Shown here in pieces: positions 1 to 12,104 of a stretch of 64,000 bases of DNA. Location: assembly GCA_018292915.2 (NCBI GenBank), contig JACVVK020000017.1, forward strand, positions 2,502,501-2,566,500, given 5' to 3'. The stretch's first letter is position 1. The number at the start of each line of letters is the position of its first letter. Both the position numbers and the translations under genes were made by a program. This stretch comes from Batillaria attramentaria. Its lineage: Eukaryota; Mollusca; Gastropoda; Batillariidae. The notes under the pieces were generated by a model. It was not told where the DNA came from. It saw only the letters and a list, made by a program, of their open reading frames with translations, and did no database searches.

Positions 1-236
1 GAAACAAAATTTAAAGAATGTAAAGACGAAGCCGTAAAGAAAGCTGTTAAAGGTTGTTCCCCCATTTTTTTTTTCTCGTACGAAACCATGGCTACGTTTT
101 CAGTCTCCACTTTTGCTGGGATGGGCATGGATTCTTTTTCTGTCTCCAGCGTCCGAGAGTCTTGCACGCAGACCTGGCGTAGATCAAGGAGCTTTGCACG
201 AAAGGATGTCCCAGGTTACAGGTAGCACTAAAAACG

Positions 237-418
<182 letters not shown>

Positions 419-633
419 ATTAGCCGCACCGTGAGCATGTTTCAGTTTTTAAACCCGAAACGGAAACAACCCGAAACCACACAATTTCTCCCTAAATCTT
501 TCAACAGAAAGCCCACCTCAAGAAATAAAAGTACAAAAAGGTGACTACTATCATCCCCCCCACCCTCTTCCTTTTCCTGTCCCCCAATCTCCGCACCACG
601 ATTGCTCCGGCTTGCCCCCTGATCATCTCCCCC

Positions 634-772
<139 letters not shown>

Positions 773-1124
773 CTTGCTAATTCTAAATCCTCGCGAAAAC
801 AACATAAATCTCGGCCATAAAATAAACTCCTTTCAGACATTAATCACGAACGGTAGCTTGTCTCCATCCCGTACTCGCGCGAACTTCTGTCTTTTGCTTT
901 CATTAGGGCAGAAAAACACATCAAGCTCTAAATAACATGCTGTCCCCCCCGTCACAGTATTCGGCTTGTCTCTAAAGCCTGAAGAGAGGCCTGCTAAAAT
1001 TTATGTGAACGCAGGTCGCCAAATTAGCCGATGTTTTCCTCTTTACAAGGGCTGGTAACTGATGTACTCCTTGACAGGGATGCGCACTGAAACGCTATGT
1101 TTCGAAAATCTTAAAAATACGGAC

Positions 1125-1402
1125 CAGGGCCCATATGTAAAACTCGAGGTTAATTTAACCCACGGTTACGGGCCTAACCCAGACTAGGACAAAAGAAACC
1201 CCAAAACAAAATTAAATAACAAAGGAAACAAAGAAAGACAGACAAAAATCCTTCTATAGACACCTTGCTGGAAATGACCCGCTTCCTGATTTAAAAAAAA
1301 AAAACAACAACAGAAGATGTAACCTTAGAGCTAGTTTAGTTCGAGGCTAGACTCTAACCCGGGGCTAAATTCCCTAACCCCGACTTTTACATGCGGGCCC
1401 TG
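1125..1402. mobile_element. Terminal-inverted-repeat element (MITE-like), copy 1
   Basis: Ends CAGGGCCCATATGTAAAACT and, inverted, CAGGGCCCGCATGTAAAAGT, followed on both sides by GAGGTTA/GGGGTTA-type sequence. The imperfect arms run for about 35 bp. The interior is A-rich with no coding capacity, and the length is 278 bp. Superfamily unassigned; no target duplication is certain. Confidence 0.8.
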
Positions 1403-1487
1403 AGAGTTTTCAACTTTTTTTCCCCAACACCGTTGATAGACCTAAACGGCGATTTCAAAGCCAGGGCACACAAAAGGACAGGGTACA

Positions 1488-1556
1488 AATTCTGGCCCTG
1501 ACGGGATTAGAACCCAAGAAATTCGATCTTGAGTCCAGCGCTCAACCGGTTGAGTC
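1488..1556 (-). repeat. tRNA-like head fragment, family E type
   Basis: On the minus strand: GACTCAACCGGTTGAGCGCT, then GGGTTCTAATCCCGTCAGGG. The first part matches the right end of the family E copy at 9.0 kb. No body follows. Confidence 0.55.
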
Positions 1557-1904
1557 AGTTTTAAAAGTAGAATGAGTTAACAGTGTTTCTTAACTTTTAA
1601 CAGCCCATGCAAAAGTCGCACGCAGTTTCACTTGAAATCTTCAAGATACCAGGAGCCACTGCTAAAGCCACTACAGTCGAACACGCTTAAGTCAAATTCG
1701 CAGGGGAAATGGATTTTTGTTCGACGTATTCGAAGTTTGACTTATCCGTGACGACGGATAAGGTCGAATTTCGACTCTAGCTTCGAGTTAAGCGGTACAA
1801 TGCAATCTGCAGCGATATTGGGCCTATCCGGGAAGACCCACGTCTTGCGTAATAGTGGCAGCTACTGGATCCTACTCACGTGCACTGGCTTGTTCTTTTT
1901 TAAC

Positions 1905-2320
1905 GGTCGGTGGTCGGTGGTCTAGTGGTTAATAAGAGACTTGTCACCAATGCGAGAGGTCAGGGGTTCGTGTCCCACTCGGGGCAACGAATTTTTCCTT
2001 CTCGTATGTACGTGGCACCGATCATCCGGGCCGATCGTCGGGGGTTCTCTCCGGGTACTCCGGCTTCCTCCCCCTCTGCTTTGGAAATGTTCAGCCCACC
2101 AAAATTGAAAAATAAATGCAATTCTAAATTCCGAAATTTAAATAGCTGTGCTGACCCTTCGCACCATGTGATTGTAATGTGTTTTATGTCCAGTGTGTGA
2201 GAGAATGCGTGTGATTCACGTGAGCGTGCGTGTTGGGTTCAGTTCGCGGCGCTTTGAGCCGATTCATGAAATTGGGTAAAGCGCCTATACAATACTCATT
2301 ATTATTATTATTATTATTAT

Positions 2321-2390
<70 letters not shown>

Positions 2391-2391
2391 G
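1905..2391 (+). mobile_element. SINE family D with (ATT)n/(ACT)n tail
   Basis: The tRNA-like head is GGTGGTCTAGTGGTTAATAA with B-box-like GGGGTTCGTGTCCCACTCG. The middle block GGGGGTTCTCTCCGGGTACT resembles that of family B. A 3' unique part follows (AAATAAATGCAATTCTAAAT, then GTGAGAGAATGCGTG). It ends at AAAGCGCCTATACAATACTC followed by about 110 bp of (ATT)n and (ACT)n. Confidence 0.78.
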
Positions 2392-2651
2392 AGCTAGCAG
2401 AGGCGTACGGCATGACGTGGTAACCACAATGAGCGCTCCAGTAGACGGTAACAATAGTCGCAGAATCTGAATGGTCAACCGCTCGCGCAAAGTGTAAACA
2501 ACATTGTATCGCATTAACAGCTGTACTAATCATCAAAATAGAGTATTTTGAGGCTTAGCAAAGATGGATTTAGCCCGTGTAAGTCAGCACAACTTTACCC
2601 CCTGTCAGAGCGCAAAGTAGAACTCCATAACCTTTTAGTTCCAAGCAAGAC

Positions 2652-2883
2652 GGGGGAGCCGGGACAGCCGAATGTTAGAGCGTTGGACTTTCAATGCTCG
2701 GGTCGTGAGTTCGAATCCCCGGCGGCTGGGGCCAATAAATTTGTGCTGGCCTTTTTCTCGTTGTCCCGTCTTTGATATCACTCATACGTAGAACCGTTGC
2801 AAAAATTGTAAAAAATATAGGATAGGTATTGGGTGGCGCTGCACCGCGGCGACGCGCTTTCCCCCAAATACCCACCCACCCCT
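2652..2883 (+). mobile_element. Chimeric SINE: family A head and tail, family B 3' block inside
   Basis: The head and middle match family A up to about 2790. At 2816-2860 the sequence switches to a block shared with family B (GGTGGCGCTGCACCGCGGCG and on to GACGCGCTTT). It then returns to a family A tail (CAAATACCCACCCACCC). This suggests template switching between two SINE RNAs, or insertion of a family B 3' fragment with loss of its end. Confidence 0.75.
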
Positions 2884-3274
2884 CCAAAAAGACATTTCTA
2901 TCGACCTACACATACATGTAGCCGATCGCCAAAACCCCTATAACATGTACACTAACTGTTTACTGTTCAAAATTGGTTGCTGGGTTAGTCGGCTTTCTGG
3001 TGCAAATGTAAGGAACTCCAAGCCAGAAGGTATGGAGAAGGGACAATAGAAGAGAGAAATGACAGGGAGTGAGCAGACACAGAAAAGAGGGGGAGGAGAA
3101 AGGGCGGTGGGGGGAGAAGGAGAGGGGAGGGATGAGGGGGTGGAGAGAGGGACACGCCTTCCTGATATCGATTTTGGAGACAAAGAAAATGTCCCGCGCC
3201 TTGAAGACGCCACCTGACTGCTTGCAAAAAAGAAAAAAGAAAAAAAGTCGGCATCGCTGCTGCTAACTAAACCA

Positions 3275-3560
3275 GACCGCAACATTCTCCGTGACTGCAT
3301 GTCTTTGTCTTTCGTTCCGCCAGAGAAACTGACGGGACGAAACGGGCACAGACTCTGTGGCCAGGAGAATGGCAACATTCTCCTTGACTGTAGTGTAAAT
3401 CTTTGTCTTTCGCCTCACCAGTATCAAGGAGCGAAGAAGAAGAAGCAGACTCTGCGACTCAGAGAATGACAACTTTCTCTGTAAGTGCTACGCTTTGTCT
3501 TTAGCTCCACCAGAATCACGGTACGAGAAATACACGAACACGGAATCTGCGACTGCATGG
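3275..3560. repeat. Tandem repeat, about 93-97 bp unit, three copies
   Basis: Units begin GCAACATTCTCCGTGACTGC at 3279, GCAACATTCTCCTTGACTGT at 3372 and GACAACTTTCTCTGTAAGTG at 3468. Each is followed by CTTTGTCTTTCG/AG and a variant CACCAG. Confidence 0.75.
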
Positions 3561-3571
3561 GAAAAAAACAT

Positions 3572-3665
3572 GGCCAAATATTTGTGCTGGCTGTTTTTCT
3601 CGTTGTCCCGTCTTTGATGTCACCCTTATGTGGTGGAAAAGGGCGTTTAGCTACCCCCCCCTCCC
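3572..3665 (+). mobile_element. SINE family A, 5'-truncated
   Basis: Starts at GGCCAAATATTTGTGCTGG without the tRNA-like head and ends in C-rich sequence after GGGCGTTTAG. Directly follows a 93-97-bp tandem repeat. Confidence 0.8.
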
Positions 3666-4285
3666 CTCCCCATTCCCCCACCCCTATCTCTTCCAATCGA
3701 ACTTTCATTGCAATATTTAATTTCTGTGTGTCTGCATGTACACGCTAGCACTCAGTACACAACATAGCTACGAACAATACACCAACCCTACGCACGCATT
3801 CTGTTTTCACGAACAAGCGGCTTTACTCCATGAAACGGACCTAAACCCTACAAGTACTGTTCCCTTAAAAACAGAACAATACAAACCTATTAGCAATAAA
3901 TCAGCCATTAAGAGAACTGAACTTACTGGTCGATTTCGCGCAGTACTCATAAAACTCATTCAGTCACCATAACACTGTACGTTACGACTATATATATCAT
4001 AAGATGGCATTGTCGTAAAAAAAACTTTTCAGTCATGCAAGTGCTCACGTCTTCAGTACTACAGCGAGGAATGCACAGCCGGTCGTTGAGTATAGACAAC
4101 CTGTGACCTTAAGGGATTATGACGTGACAAAGCTTTATTCACAAGTTATCGATGTAAAATCACGAGTTATACTTTTTTCCGCTTTGAGTTGACAGTTGGA
4201 GAGTGCTCTCTCTCTCTCTCTCCTGTGCGGATGTTTGTAAGTCAGTTAGCGCCCTTTTCCACATCATAAGCGGAAACGTATAAAA

Positions 4286-4368
<83 letters not shown>

Positions 4369-4435
4369 TGCGTGTGCGTGTGCGTGTGCGTGTGCATGTG
4401 CATGTGCGTGCGTGTCAGTGCAAACGCGCGCGCGT
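4286..4435. repeat. (TG)n followed by (TGCGTG)n and (CG)n
   Basis: About 80 bp of perfect (TG)n degrading into TGCGTG and TGCATG variants, then CGCGCGCG. Confidence 0.95.
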
Positions 4436-4894
4436 GTCATGACCTGTTTTTTTTCTGACAACCTGTCTGTCCCCAGCTACGTTCTCTTCCACACACTACT
4501 ACTGAACTCACTTCACCGCAGTCATTATTCCTGCCCCACTTAGGACTGTAGTAACCACCAAACACGCGTCACTCGACAAGTGTCGGCAGCTGCGATTTCT
4601 GCGGGCGCCGCCATTAGCAGAGGGCGCTCAATTTTCAGGGGGCACTAATTACACGTGTCACCGGGCCCGTGCCTCCGTTATGTACAGACAACTCTCCCGT
4701 CCTGTCCTGTTCTCTCCCCTGCCTCCACTTCAATGTCAGCATTTTTTTTTTTCTTCTTCATCGTCCTACCTACCAGTCCAGTACAGGACCATCGTGACGT
4801 GATTGAAATGGTCGAAAAAGACATCATTTTTGTTGGCCACTACAAAAGTTATTTCAATGACAGGGACTAGGCCAAAAAGGCTTCCGAACCCACC

Positions 4895-5340
4895 TCCCTC
4901 CCCCCCCCCCCCCCCCCCCCCCCCCCCAAAAAAAAGTGGCGTCTATTGTCGATAATAACACTGATATTGCTCATAATATGACCGCTGGTGTTTGTCCGTC
5001 AATAGATGTTCAAAGCGCTTCGACTCCACGGTCTTCAGTCTCTGGTTTACTAGATCTCGTTAGAAGGGCAATGAAGCGGCGTGAACAGACTAATGGGGAC
5101 AGAACAAATTAAACAAAAAACAGACAAACAAACAAACAACAACCAAAAAAACCACCACCACCACAACAACAACAACAACCCCCCCCCCCCAAAAAAAAAA
5201 AAAAAAAAAAAACTGTCACCGAACACAGTGTCTTGGCAGAAGTCCGAAAGGGATGCCTGCCTTCTGGATTGTCAGCAACGGAAGCTCAATGAAAGGGCTT
5301 TGCCCCCCCCCCCCCCCCCCCGAATCAAACTGGATAAACC
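4895..5340. repeat. Poly(C) and poly(A) tracts, (CAA)n
   Basis: Poly(C) at 4901-4927, (CAA)n near 5160, poly(C)/poly(A) at 5179-5211 and poly(C) at 5304-5320. Nothing else is recognised between. Confidence 0.9.
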
Positions 5341-5871
5341 AGAGTACCGATGATGGATGTTGTCACCGAATACTATGACCGAAAGTTCGGATCGGACGTT
5401 TCGTGTTATCGACACTAGCATCAATGTTCTACTCCCCTTCCCTCCCATCCTCCCCCCCCCACTCCCCCCCCCAACACCCTAGTAACCCCCCCCCCCCCCC
5501 CCATGGCCATTACCACGTCCGCTACAGCATCCGGAGACCGACCAACTGACTACTGTTACCTCACAGCCAATCACGGCCACATCCACGCTCAGGATATCGT
5601 ACGTTGCATCTGTCCTGGGACCCTTGACTCCCCTCCCCCCACCCCCTTCTTCCCCACCTTGTGGCATTTCCGCTCGCCTTTGAATGACAATGACTTGGTG
5701 CTTGGGGCAGCTGTGACCGCGAGTCATTTTGCCAGAGATGGGACGATGCCAGAGATGGGCAAAGATCAGACCAGAGCTGAATACGGAATGCGGGACATTA
5801 AGTAGTGTTCAACTGGTGTGATGGTTGGCAAACTCCTCGGAAATTCGCCTTACAATGTCAGACCTTGGATG

Positions 5872-5985
<114 letters not shown>

Positions 5986-6664
5986 AGTACAGTCTGGCTA
6001 AAACTACGACCTACATTAGTCAGTCCCCGTGTCTAAGAGGCCAATATTCTCCATTCCAGGCGTAAGGACACAAACTGACCGTGGGGTCATGTTTGGTGTT
6101 CATTTTGGGTACCCTGTTTGGCGAGTGTGCTAGAGTCTGTAGTGATTTTTGTGGTCATGACAAAGCGTGATTTTCGTGATTTTTGAGTTATGTAGGTCAA
6201 AGTGCATGGCAGGCGCTCACAAAAAGAGGCAAGCTGCCAGTGAAGCTGGCACTTTTTGCACGTACGTCGGACACAAGCGAAGCACGCGGATTTGTGTGAA
6301 CTGCCTCTCTGGCTTAAACAGAAAGTAGACGTGCACAACTCCAGTGAGGCCTGGGCGGAAAGGAGACATTCAATTTTTTTTTAAAACCCCTGTGTACGTG
6401 CGTGCCTTTGAATGGTCTGTTCATGGTAGTAATCGTTTCTAGACTGAAGCATTTTTATGGGTGACTATGATGCCTGAGGCTAATAGGGAATATGTAGGCA
6501 TTTTGAGGTCCTGTGTATTTGTGTCCTTCGCCCACATGAGTCAGTCCCCTTGTCTAAGAGGCCAATAGTCTCCACGCCAGTGCTCTTTTGGAATGATTAT
6601 TCCTGCCCCCAGCCCCCGTACAGTGCAACCTGCCCAGCCTAACGGAGCACACGCTGAGCCTGCC

Positions 6665-6975
6665 CGTACTCATCTACTACTACTACTACTACTAATACTA
6701 CTATATTACACTTGTAGAGCGCGGAGTTCTGCTCGGAAAAGCACTCAATGCGCTTTTTGCTCACGCACACACACAACATTCACACGCACACATTTATACA
6801 CATCAATACAGGCTGTGGAGTTTAAACTTAAAGATTAAAAGCTAGTTTGAAAAGATGTGTTTTAAGTTCTGCTTTAAACTGTACGAGGGAAGGGATGTTT
6901 CTCAGAGAAGATGGCAAGGAGTTCTAAACGTGGGGGGCACTATAACTGAAAGAACGATGGCCAAATGTTTTGAGG
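6665..6975 (+). repeat. Dispersed repeat H, copy 1, with (ACT)n lead
   Basis: (ACT)n, then TTACACTTGTAGAGCGCGGA, a CA-rich stretch, and GAAAAGATGTGTTTTAAGTT. Such elements with a trinucleotide run, a GCGC-containing block and AAAAG-TGTGTTTTAAG are seen in marine invertebrates. Identity not established. Confidence 0.5.
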
Positions 6976-7239
6976 CTGACCCGGGGGACCTTAAGTAGCT
7001 TTTCTGATCTATACAATGCCACCTCCCCCCCCCCTTTTCCCCTGCCCTCCGTCTCCACCCCACATATTAATTTTCTCTGTAATTTCAGTTTTTTCCTTTC
7101 CTTAGTATTTGGGTGTTGTTAATATTGTTTGCAAAGCATGCCGCACTTGGTAAGTCTGTGTATTTGTATGAGTACATGTACTGTTCCTGTGTAAGCGCAG
7201 TGTTAACATTAATGTAAGAATTGTGACACAGGTGGCTGT

Positions 7240-7312
7240 GTTGCATATGTCTTGTTGTTGTTTTTTCCAATGCCCCTACAAGGTCGGAAAATAAAAAAAT
7301 AAACTTGACTCA
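7240..7312 (+). mobile_element. LINE 3' end with TTGAC-type tail
   Basis: CCTACAAGGTCGGAAAATAA followed by AATAAACTTGACTC. A (TTGAC)n run reappears at 7478-7494 after about 165 bp of A-rich DNA. Confidence 0.5.
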
Positions 7313-8132
7313 AGAAATCAAAGAGAAATACTGTATTGATATAAAAAAAACAAAAAAACAATTGGAACAAAGGGAAGATAACGATGAACGAAAAAAAAAA
7401 AGGGAACAAAACAAAAGCAAACCTTCCAAAACGGTCCCATTTGGACTCTCTTACTGATTCCCTAAAAGAAAAAAAATGACTTGACTTGACTTGACACCCT
7501 CCTCCCCCCCTACTCAGCGATCATTTGATGTCAGCTTTGGTTACATACCACTAATGTCTTCCGGAGCATGCACTAACAATTCCGCTAAACATAGTACACA
7601 AATTTTGTGCCTTTTTAAATTTGTGTGCAAAGGTAAAAATTATGGCAATCTGGGGCTGTTTGTTGGCTTTGTAAGTAAGTTTCATGCCAGGTTATAACGA
7701 AAACATTGAAAAAAAAAAAAAAAAAAAAAACTGGTATGTGGACTATTTGTATTCATGCGCGGCTGGCACTGAACACTGGAATTTAAATTTACAATACAAG
7801 TCTTTGGCTGCTGGATTTTTGTGATTTAATTTTTTTTTAAGCATCTCTAGAGTGTCATGCACAGCGTTATGTTTCATAGGAATCTTTCATTCCCTCAGCA
7901 GTATCTATTTTAAACTCATGACTGTGTTTACTGCCCGTCCCCAGTATGTATAGATTTTATTTGTTGAGATTTTCATAACTGTGCTTACTCCTCAGCTGTG
8001 TCATGTCCGCTATGCCCTTGCCATCTTTTAGTTTAGATTTCTTAGTTTAGTAGCATAGTATTAGACTTGGACATCACACATTACTTTAGGATCTGTGTTT
8101 AATATGTATGGATTTATATGTCTAGATAAATT

Positions 8133-8133
8133 A

Positions 8134-8216
<83 letters not shown>
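8133..8216. repeat. (TG)n, 84 bp
   Basis: Pure run immediately before a LINE 3' end. Confidence 0.97.
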
Positions 8217-8218
<2 letters not shown>

Positions 8219-8281
8219 CCAGAAGAAAATTTTCTGCCATCGACAGACAATAAAGTTATATTGAATTGAATTGAATTGAAT
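8217..8281 (+). mobile_element. LINE 3' end with (GAATT)n tail
   Basis: TTTTCTGCCATCGACAGACA, AATAAAG, then (TTGAA)n at 8260-8281. It is preceded directly by an 84-bp (TG)n run. Confidence 0.55.
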
Positions 8282-8341
8282 ACATAGCGTTTTCTTTGAA
8301 ATCGGCATCTGTACTGCGTAGCCTGGATTAAAAAAAAAAAA

Positions 8342-8650
8342 ATTATCCCTTTGGGGAAATTTGGGCTACTCCCCCCCCGGGGGAAGCGCGTCGCCGCGGT
8401 GCAGCGCCACCCAATACCTGTCCTATTTTTTTTTTTTTTGGGTTTATACAATGTTGCTGGGGTAGGAAAGCCGGATAACCCGGAGAGAAACCCCCGATGA
8501 GCAGCCCGGCAACCAGGAAAAACCGGTATCACATATCACAAGCACGACCTGGGCTCGAACCCACGCTTCATCGCCATTACATTGGTGACGGCCTTTCAGT
8601 ACTGCAGCGGCTAAATCCGACGCGCTACCTTTTAGACCACCGCTCACCCA
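8342..8650 (-). mobile_element. SINE family B, full length
   Basis: On the minus strand it opens with a tRNA-like head (GAGCGGTGGTCTAAAAGGTA; B-box-like GTGGGTTCGAGCCCAGGTCG). A conserved central block (GGGTTTCTCTCCGGGTTATC) follows, then an A-rich linker, a GC-rich block (GCACCGCGGCGACGCGCTTC) and a 3' end GGGATAATTTTTTTTT. The central block is also seen in family D, suggesting a shared SINE core domain. Confidence 0.82.
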
Positions 8651-8743
8651 AAGAGACAAGAAGGTGACTGTACTCTTGACAGTTCAGCTGTCTCGCACTA
8701 CGGCTATTCAGCATGTACGACTCAAAGTGGAGTACAGCAGTTT

Positions 8744-9065
8744 TCTGACAGGGGATTCGGTCCAGTGGCCAAGGCTTCTGGCTGAGGATCCTGAACTGCC
8801 TGATTCGAATCCCTCATGGGCAGGAATTTGGTTGGGGTTTTCCTTTCCAAATCGAGTCAAAATTACGTGCAGACCCGTTCATGATGCCTGTCTCGCCCTC
8901 GTGTACACACGCACGCACAACAGCAAGTGTGCACGTTAACGATCCCATTCCATAGGAGAGGGGCCACGAGATGAAATACAAGCACTAATCACCAGTAGGG
9001 GTTCGAACTCTCGACCTTCCTCAAATCCAGCGCTCAGCCGGTTCAGTTAGCTGAACCGACTTCCC
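8744..9065 (+). mobile_element. SINE-like family E with two convergent tRNA-like ends
   Basis: The left end, on the plus strand, resembles a tRNA head (CGGTCCAGTGGCCAAGGC and GATTCGAATCCCTCATGG). The right end, on the minus strand, has another (GTCGAGAGTTCGAACCCC, with GGCTGAGCGCTGGATTTGA before it). Between them lies a block ending GCACGTTAACGATCCCATTC. Whether this is one composite element or two adjacent SINEs cannot be decided from one copy. It may have pieces at 1.5 and 25.5 kb. Confidence 0.6.
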
Positions 9066-9940
9066 GGAACCGAACCTTAAACTGAGACGCCAAAGTCCGC
9101 CACGTAACATTATATTTACCCACTGAACCGCCATCGCCCCTCTAGCCCTGCTCTGCCGCCTGCCCAATCAACCCCACCCATCCCCCGACGTACCCTGTCT
9201 CTTGCCCCGGACACCGGCGGAAACCGGACATCCCGCCCGGCGGCCCGGCACGCGGCCGAAGAAAGGGCGGCGTACGCCGGATGAATAGCTTGCCTGAAGT
9301 CCGACACAAGGCCGTGGCCCCAGACTGACCGCTAATGAGGCAGGGCAGATGGAGATTGGGACGTCCAGTGTTCGGCCTTTTGTCGTGGCAACAAAACTGA
9401 TTGGGCTCCGCTGTAAAAGTGACTGGCTTCGCAGTTTCTCATTTTCGAGTCATGACTGTTTGAGTGCAGTGAACTGCCATGACTTTTCAGCCAGGGGTGG
9501 GGGGAATGACTTCTCGGTGTATGAGAGAGAGGCGAGGAGTCAATCAGTGGTCGGTGTGTTGTTCCGTTCCATCGGAATGCAAGGAGATTGTGACGTCGTA
9601 TCGACTGTCAAGTCATCACACCCAAAAGATTCTGTCTTGTCATTATGGCTCTTTACATTTGCCAGTTTCACCGGGGTTGGAACCGGGTAACTGGTGTGTT
9701 TACATTTTACCAAGCTACGGAGCAGGGTTGAACCCGGGTCCAGGGCCAAACCCGCACTTCAGATCTAATGATGCAGCTGGCGTCATGATATGATGATTTC
9801 GTCAAGGCATGACGACGGGCATGACGTAAGTTTCCCTACGTCATTGTCAGGATCAGACTTGCAGAGAATGTAATGTAAACGCTATTGACCCGAGTCCTAC
9901 TCTATGTAAACTCAGGTTGTAGTGTAAACAGCCTCTCTGT
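9066..9940. other. No recognised feature
   Basis: Mixed sequence with a GC-rich part at 9120-9320. Overlapping short open frames at 9116-9307 and 9349-9793 show no family resemblance and no splice-site support. Confidence 0.6.

Positions 9941-9997
<57 letters not shown>
9941..9997. repeat. (GA)n
   Basis: Pure run followed by poly(G). Confidence 0.95.
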
Positions 9998-10002
<5 letters not shown>

Positions 10003-10185
10003 AGGGGGGGGGGTACGTTTTTGCACATTAACCGCTGTAAAACTACACATTCATGTTCCTCTCTTTAAAAAAAAAAAGGTTGTTTTGCTTTTCCCCACTC
10101 ATTTTCTTGTTCCTGTCTTCTATCCTCACTCACACAAACAAACCTTGCAGATAATGGTATAAATACAGTCTCAAACTCACACAAC

Positions 10186-10190
<5 letters not shown>

Positions 10191-10254
<64 letters not shown>
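10191..10254. repeat. (CA)n
   Basis: Pure run flanked by A-rich sequence. Confidence 0.95.
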
Positions 10255-10262
<8 letters not shown>

Positions 10263-11000
10263 CAACAACCACCAAAAAACAAAAAAAAACCCACCAAACT
10301 ATATAATTTCGCGTTAAAATTATATCGACTGGAGTTCTCATCGTCTGAACGGCCCTCTAAAAGAAAGTTAAAGGTCCATTCTGCCAACGTAACATCCTCC
10401 TCTTATACGTGTATCGACTTGCCCTGCACACCGCTACAAAGTTTGCCTGGGAGACGTCGCCTGAAGAAAAAAACCCAGGCAAATCGACCCATTTAGTCTG
10501 CTACACAACAAGATGAGCAGTTTAGTGCTCTCCCATTGTCCGTCCGAGCGAATGACTAGCTCCAGGTAAAAAGGTCCTCGGTCGATTCCAATTACCGCCT
10601 AACTCACCTTTAACCGCTCCAGAATTCCCCAGCCTTCTGCTCGTACTGGAGGGTCAGCGTAGAAAATGACCACGGGAGTCGTATAAGAACAAGAGTAGAG
10701 AACTGTCTTTCCGCCAATGGCGCCGTGCTTGTTGTGTAGATCCCAGAGCAGTTGTTCTTGCTGCAGAATGTATTGCTTATTTGCGTGAGCTTGCTACAGC
10801 TGAAATGCTCACTGTCCTATATATATACTGTATATAATTCTCGCGATGCAGTACGCCTGGTACACTTGAATGATACATTCTTTTTTCTCGTCTTTACATC
10901 TTTAATTCTGGTTATCACGAAACTTTCAGACCGAAACGGAAAACCTGGTTAATGGGGTTGTAAGTAGAGAAGGGGGTGGGTGTGGGAAGGGGTGGTAGTA

Positions 11001-11050
11001 AGTGTTTGAGGGTTTAACGTCCTTTTCCACCACATAAGGGTGCTATCAAG
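11001..11050 (-). mobile_element. SINE family A, 3' fragment
   Basis: Only the tail part GTTTAACGTCCTTTTCCACC and a few following bases remain. Confidence 0.7.
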
Positions 11051-11114
11051 GGTGCACGGAGGCCATGACCTGAACTAGTAATAATAATATATAAAAAAAA
11101 CACCGTGTAAACAC

Positions 11115-11443
11115 TAAAGCCTGCTCTTAACTGGGGACAGAGCGCGAAACACACGTGCACATCACGGTCGTTGCGCTCGCTGTGTCTACTGACTATAAAA
11201 CTGAACACAGCTGTGCTCGGTGACAAACCGATTGAAGATGCACTGTCCGTCATGTTTGCGCGCCGAGTGACGTAGTACAGCTAGTCAGAATCTGTTGTGG
11301 AAACCACAGTCACAGTTGTGGCTATTTGAAATCCAGGTTGCTGTGATGACGCCACAGCGGCGGAAACCCCCCAAATCACAACTGTGTCACAACATTGGAC
11401 AGCACTGTGGCGCTCCGCAGTGCCCAGTTAAGAGCGGGCTTTA
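11115..11443. mobile_element. Inverted-repeat element with 21-bp ends
   Basis: The left end TAAAGCCTGCTCTTAACTGG (11115-) and the right end CCAGTTAAGAGCGGGCTTTA (-11443) are inverted copies with one mismatch. Weaker pairing continues inward. The 329-bp interior has no convincing gene. Confidence 0.65.
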
Positions 11444-12104
11444 TGGCCAGAATTCGTTGATATTTGACGCCAATGGTAAGACGAGTCTCTACACGCCGGT
11501 CACACTCGTTTAGGTGTGGTGTCATTAGTCTGCTCCTCTCATTACTTATGGAGCGCCCCACGTAGAATAGACGCTGGCAAGTGTTTTCCATGAAAACAAC
11601 GTGAATTTCCATCCAAACAAATCCGGGATACACTACCACCAGAGTGTCCCATCCCAACGAAGACACCAGACACTCTCCTTTTATTCTGCTCTCATTCAGA
11701 AGACACCGGTGCATACACAGATCGAAGTCGTAACTGCCGTGTTGAGAAACTACAGTCCAAGTCTACTGGTAAGAAAGAAAAATGGCGGCGAGGGTCAGGT
11801 GTCAAGAAGAGTGTCATCCGACGTCAGGGAGAAAGTGATTAAGTTCGCGTATATGTTTAGAGGTGAAGTCTGATTTTATCCTCAAACAAGGTGTGGCTTC
11901 TTCTCTGAGTGTCGCGAATATTCATCGATTTATTCGACCTAAAATTTTGACTTTCAGTTTGTTAGTAGTTCCTGAAAGCTTACAGATATAGTCAGTAGCA
12001 TACATATATATATACACCCCCCCCCCCCTTTCCCCCAACACCACCCTCGACAGGTAGTTCAGCTACACCAAGGAACTGTTTCTTTTGATTGTGTAACTGG
12101 ATCT

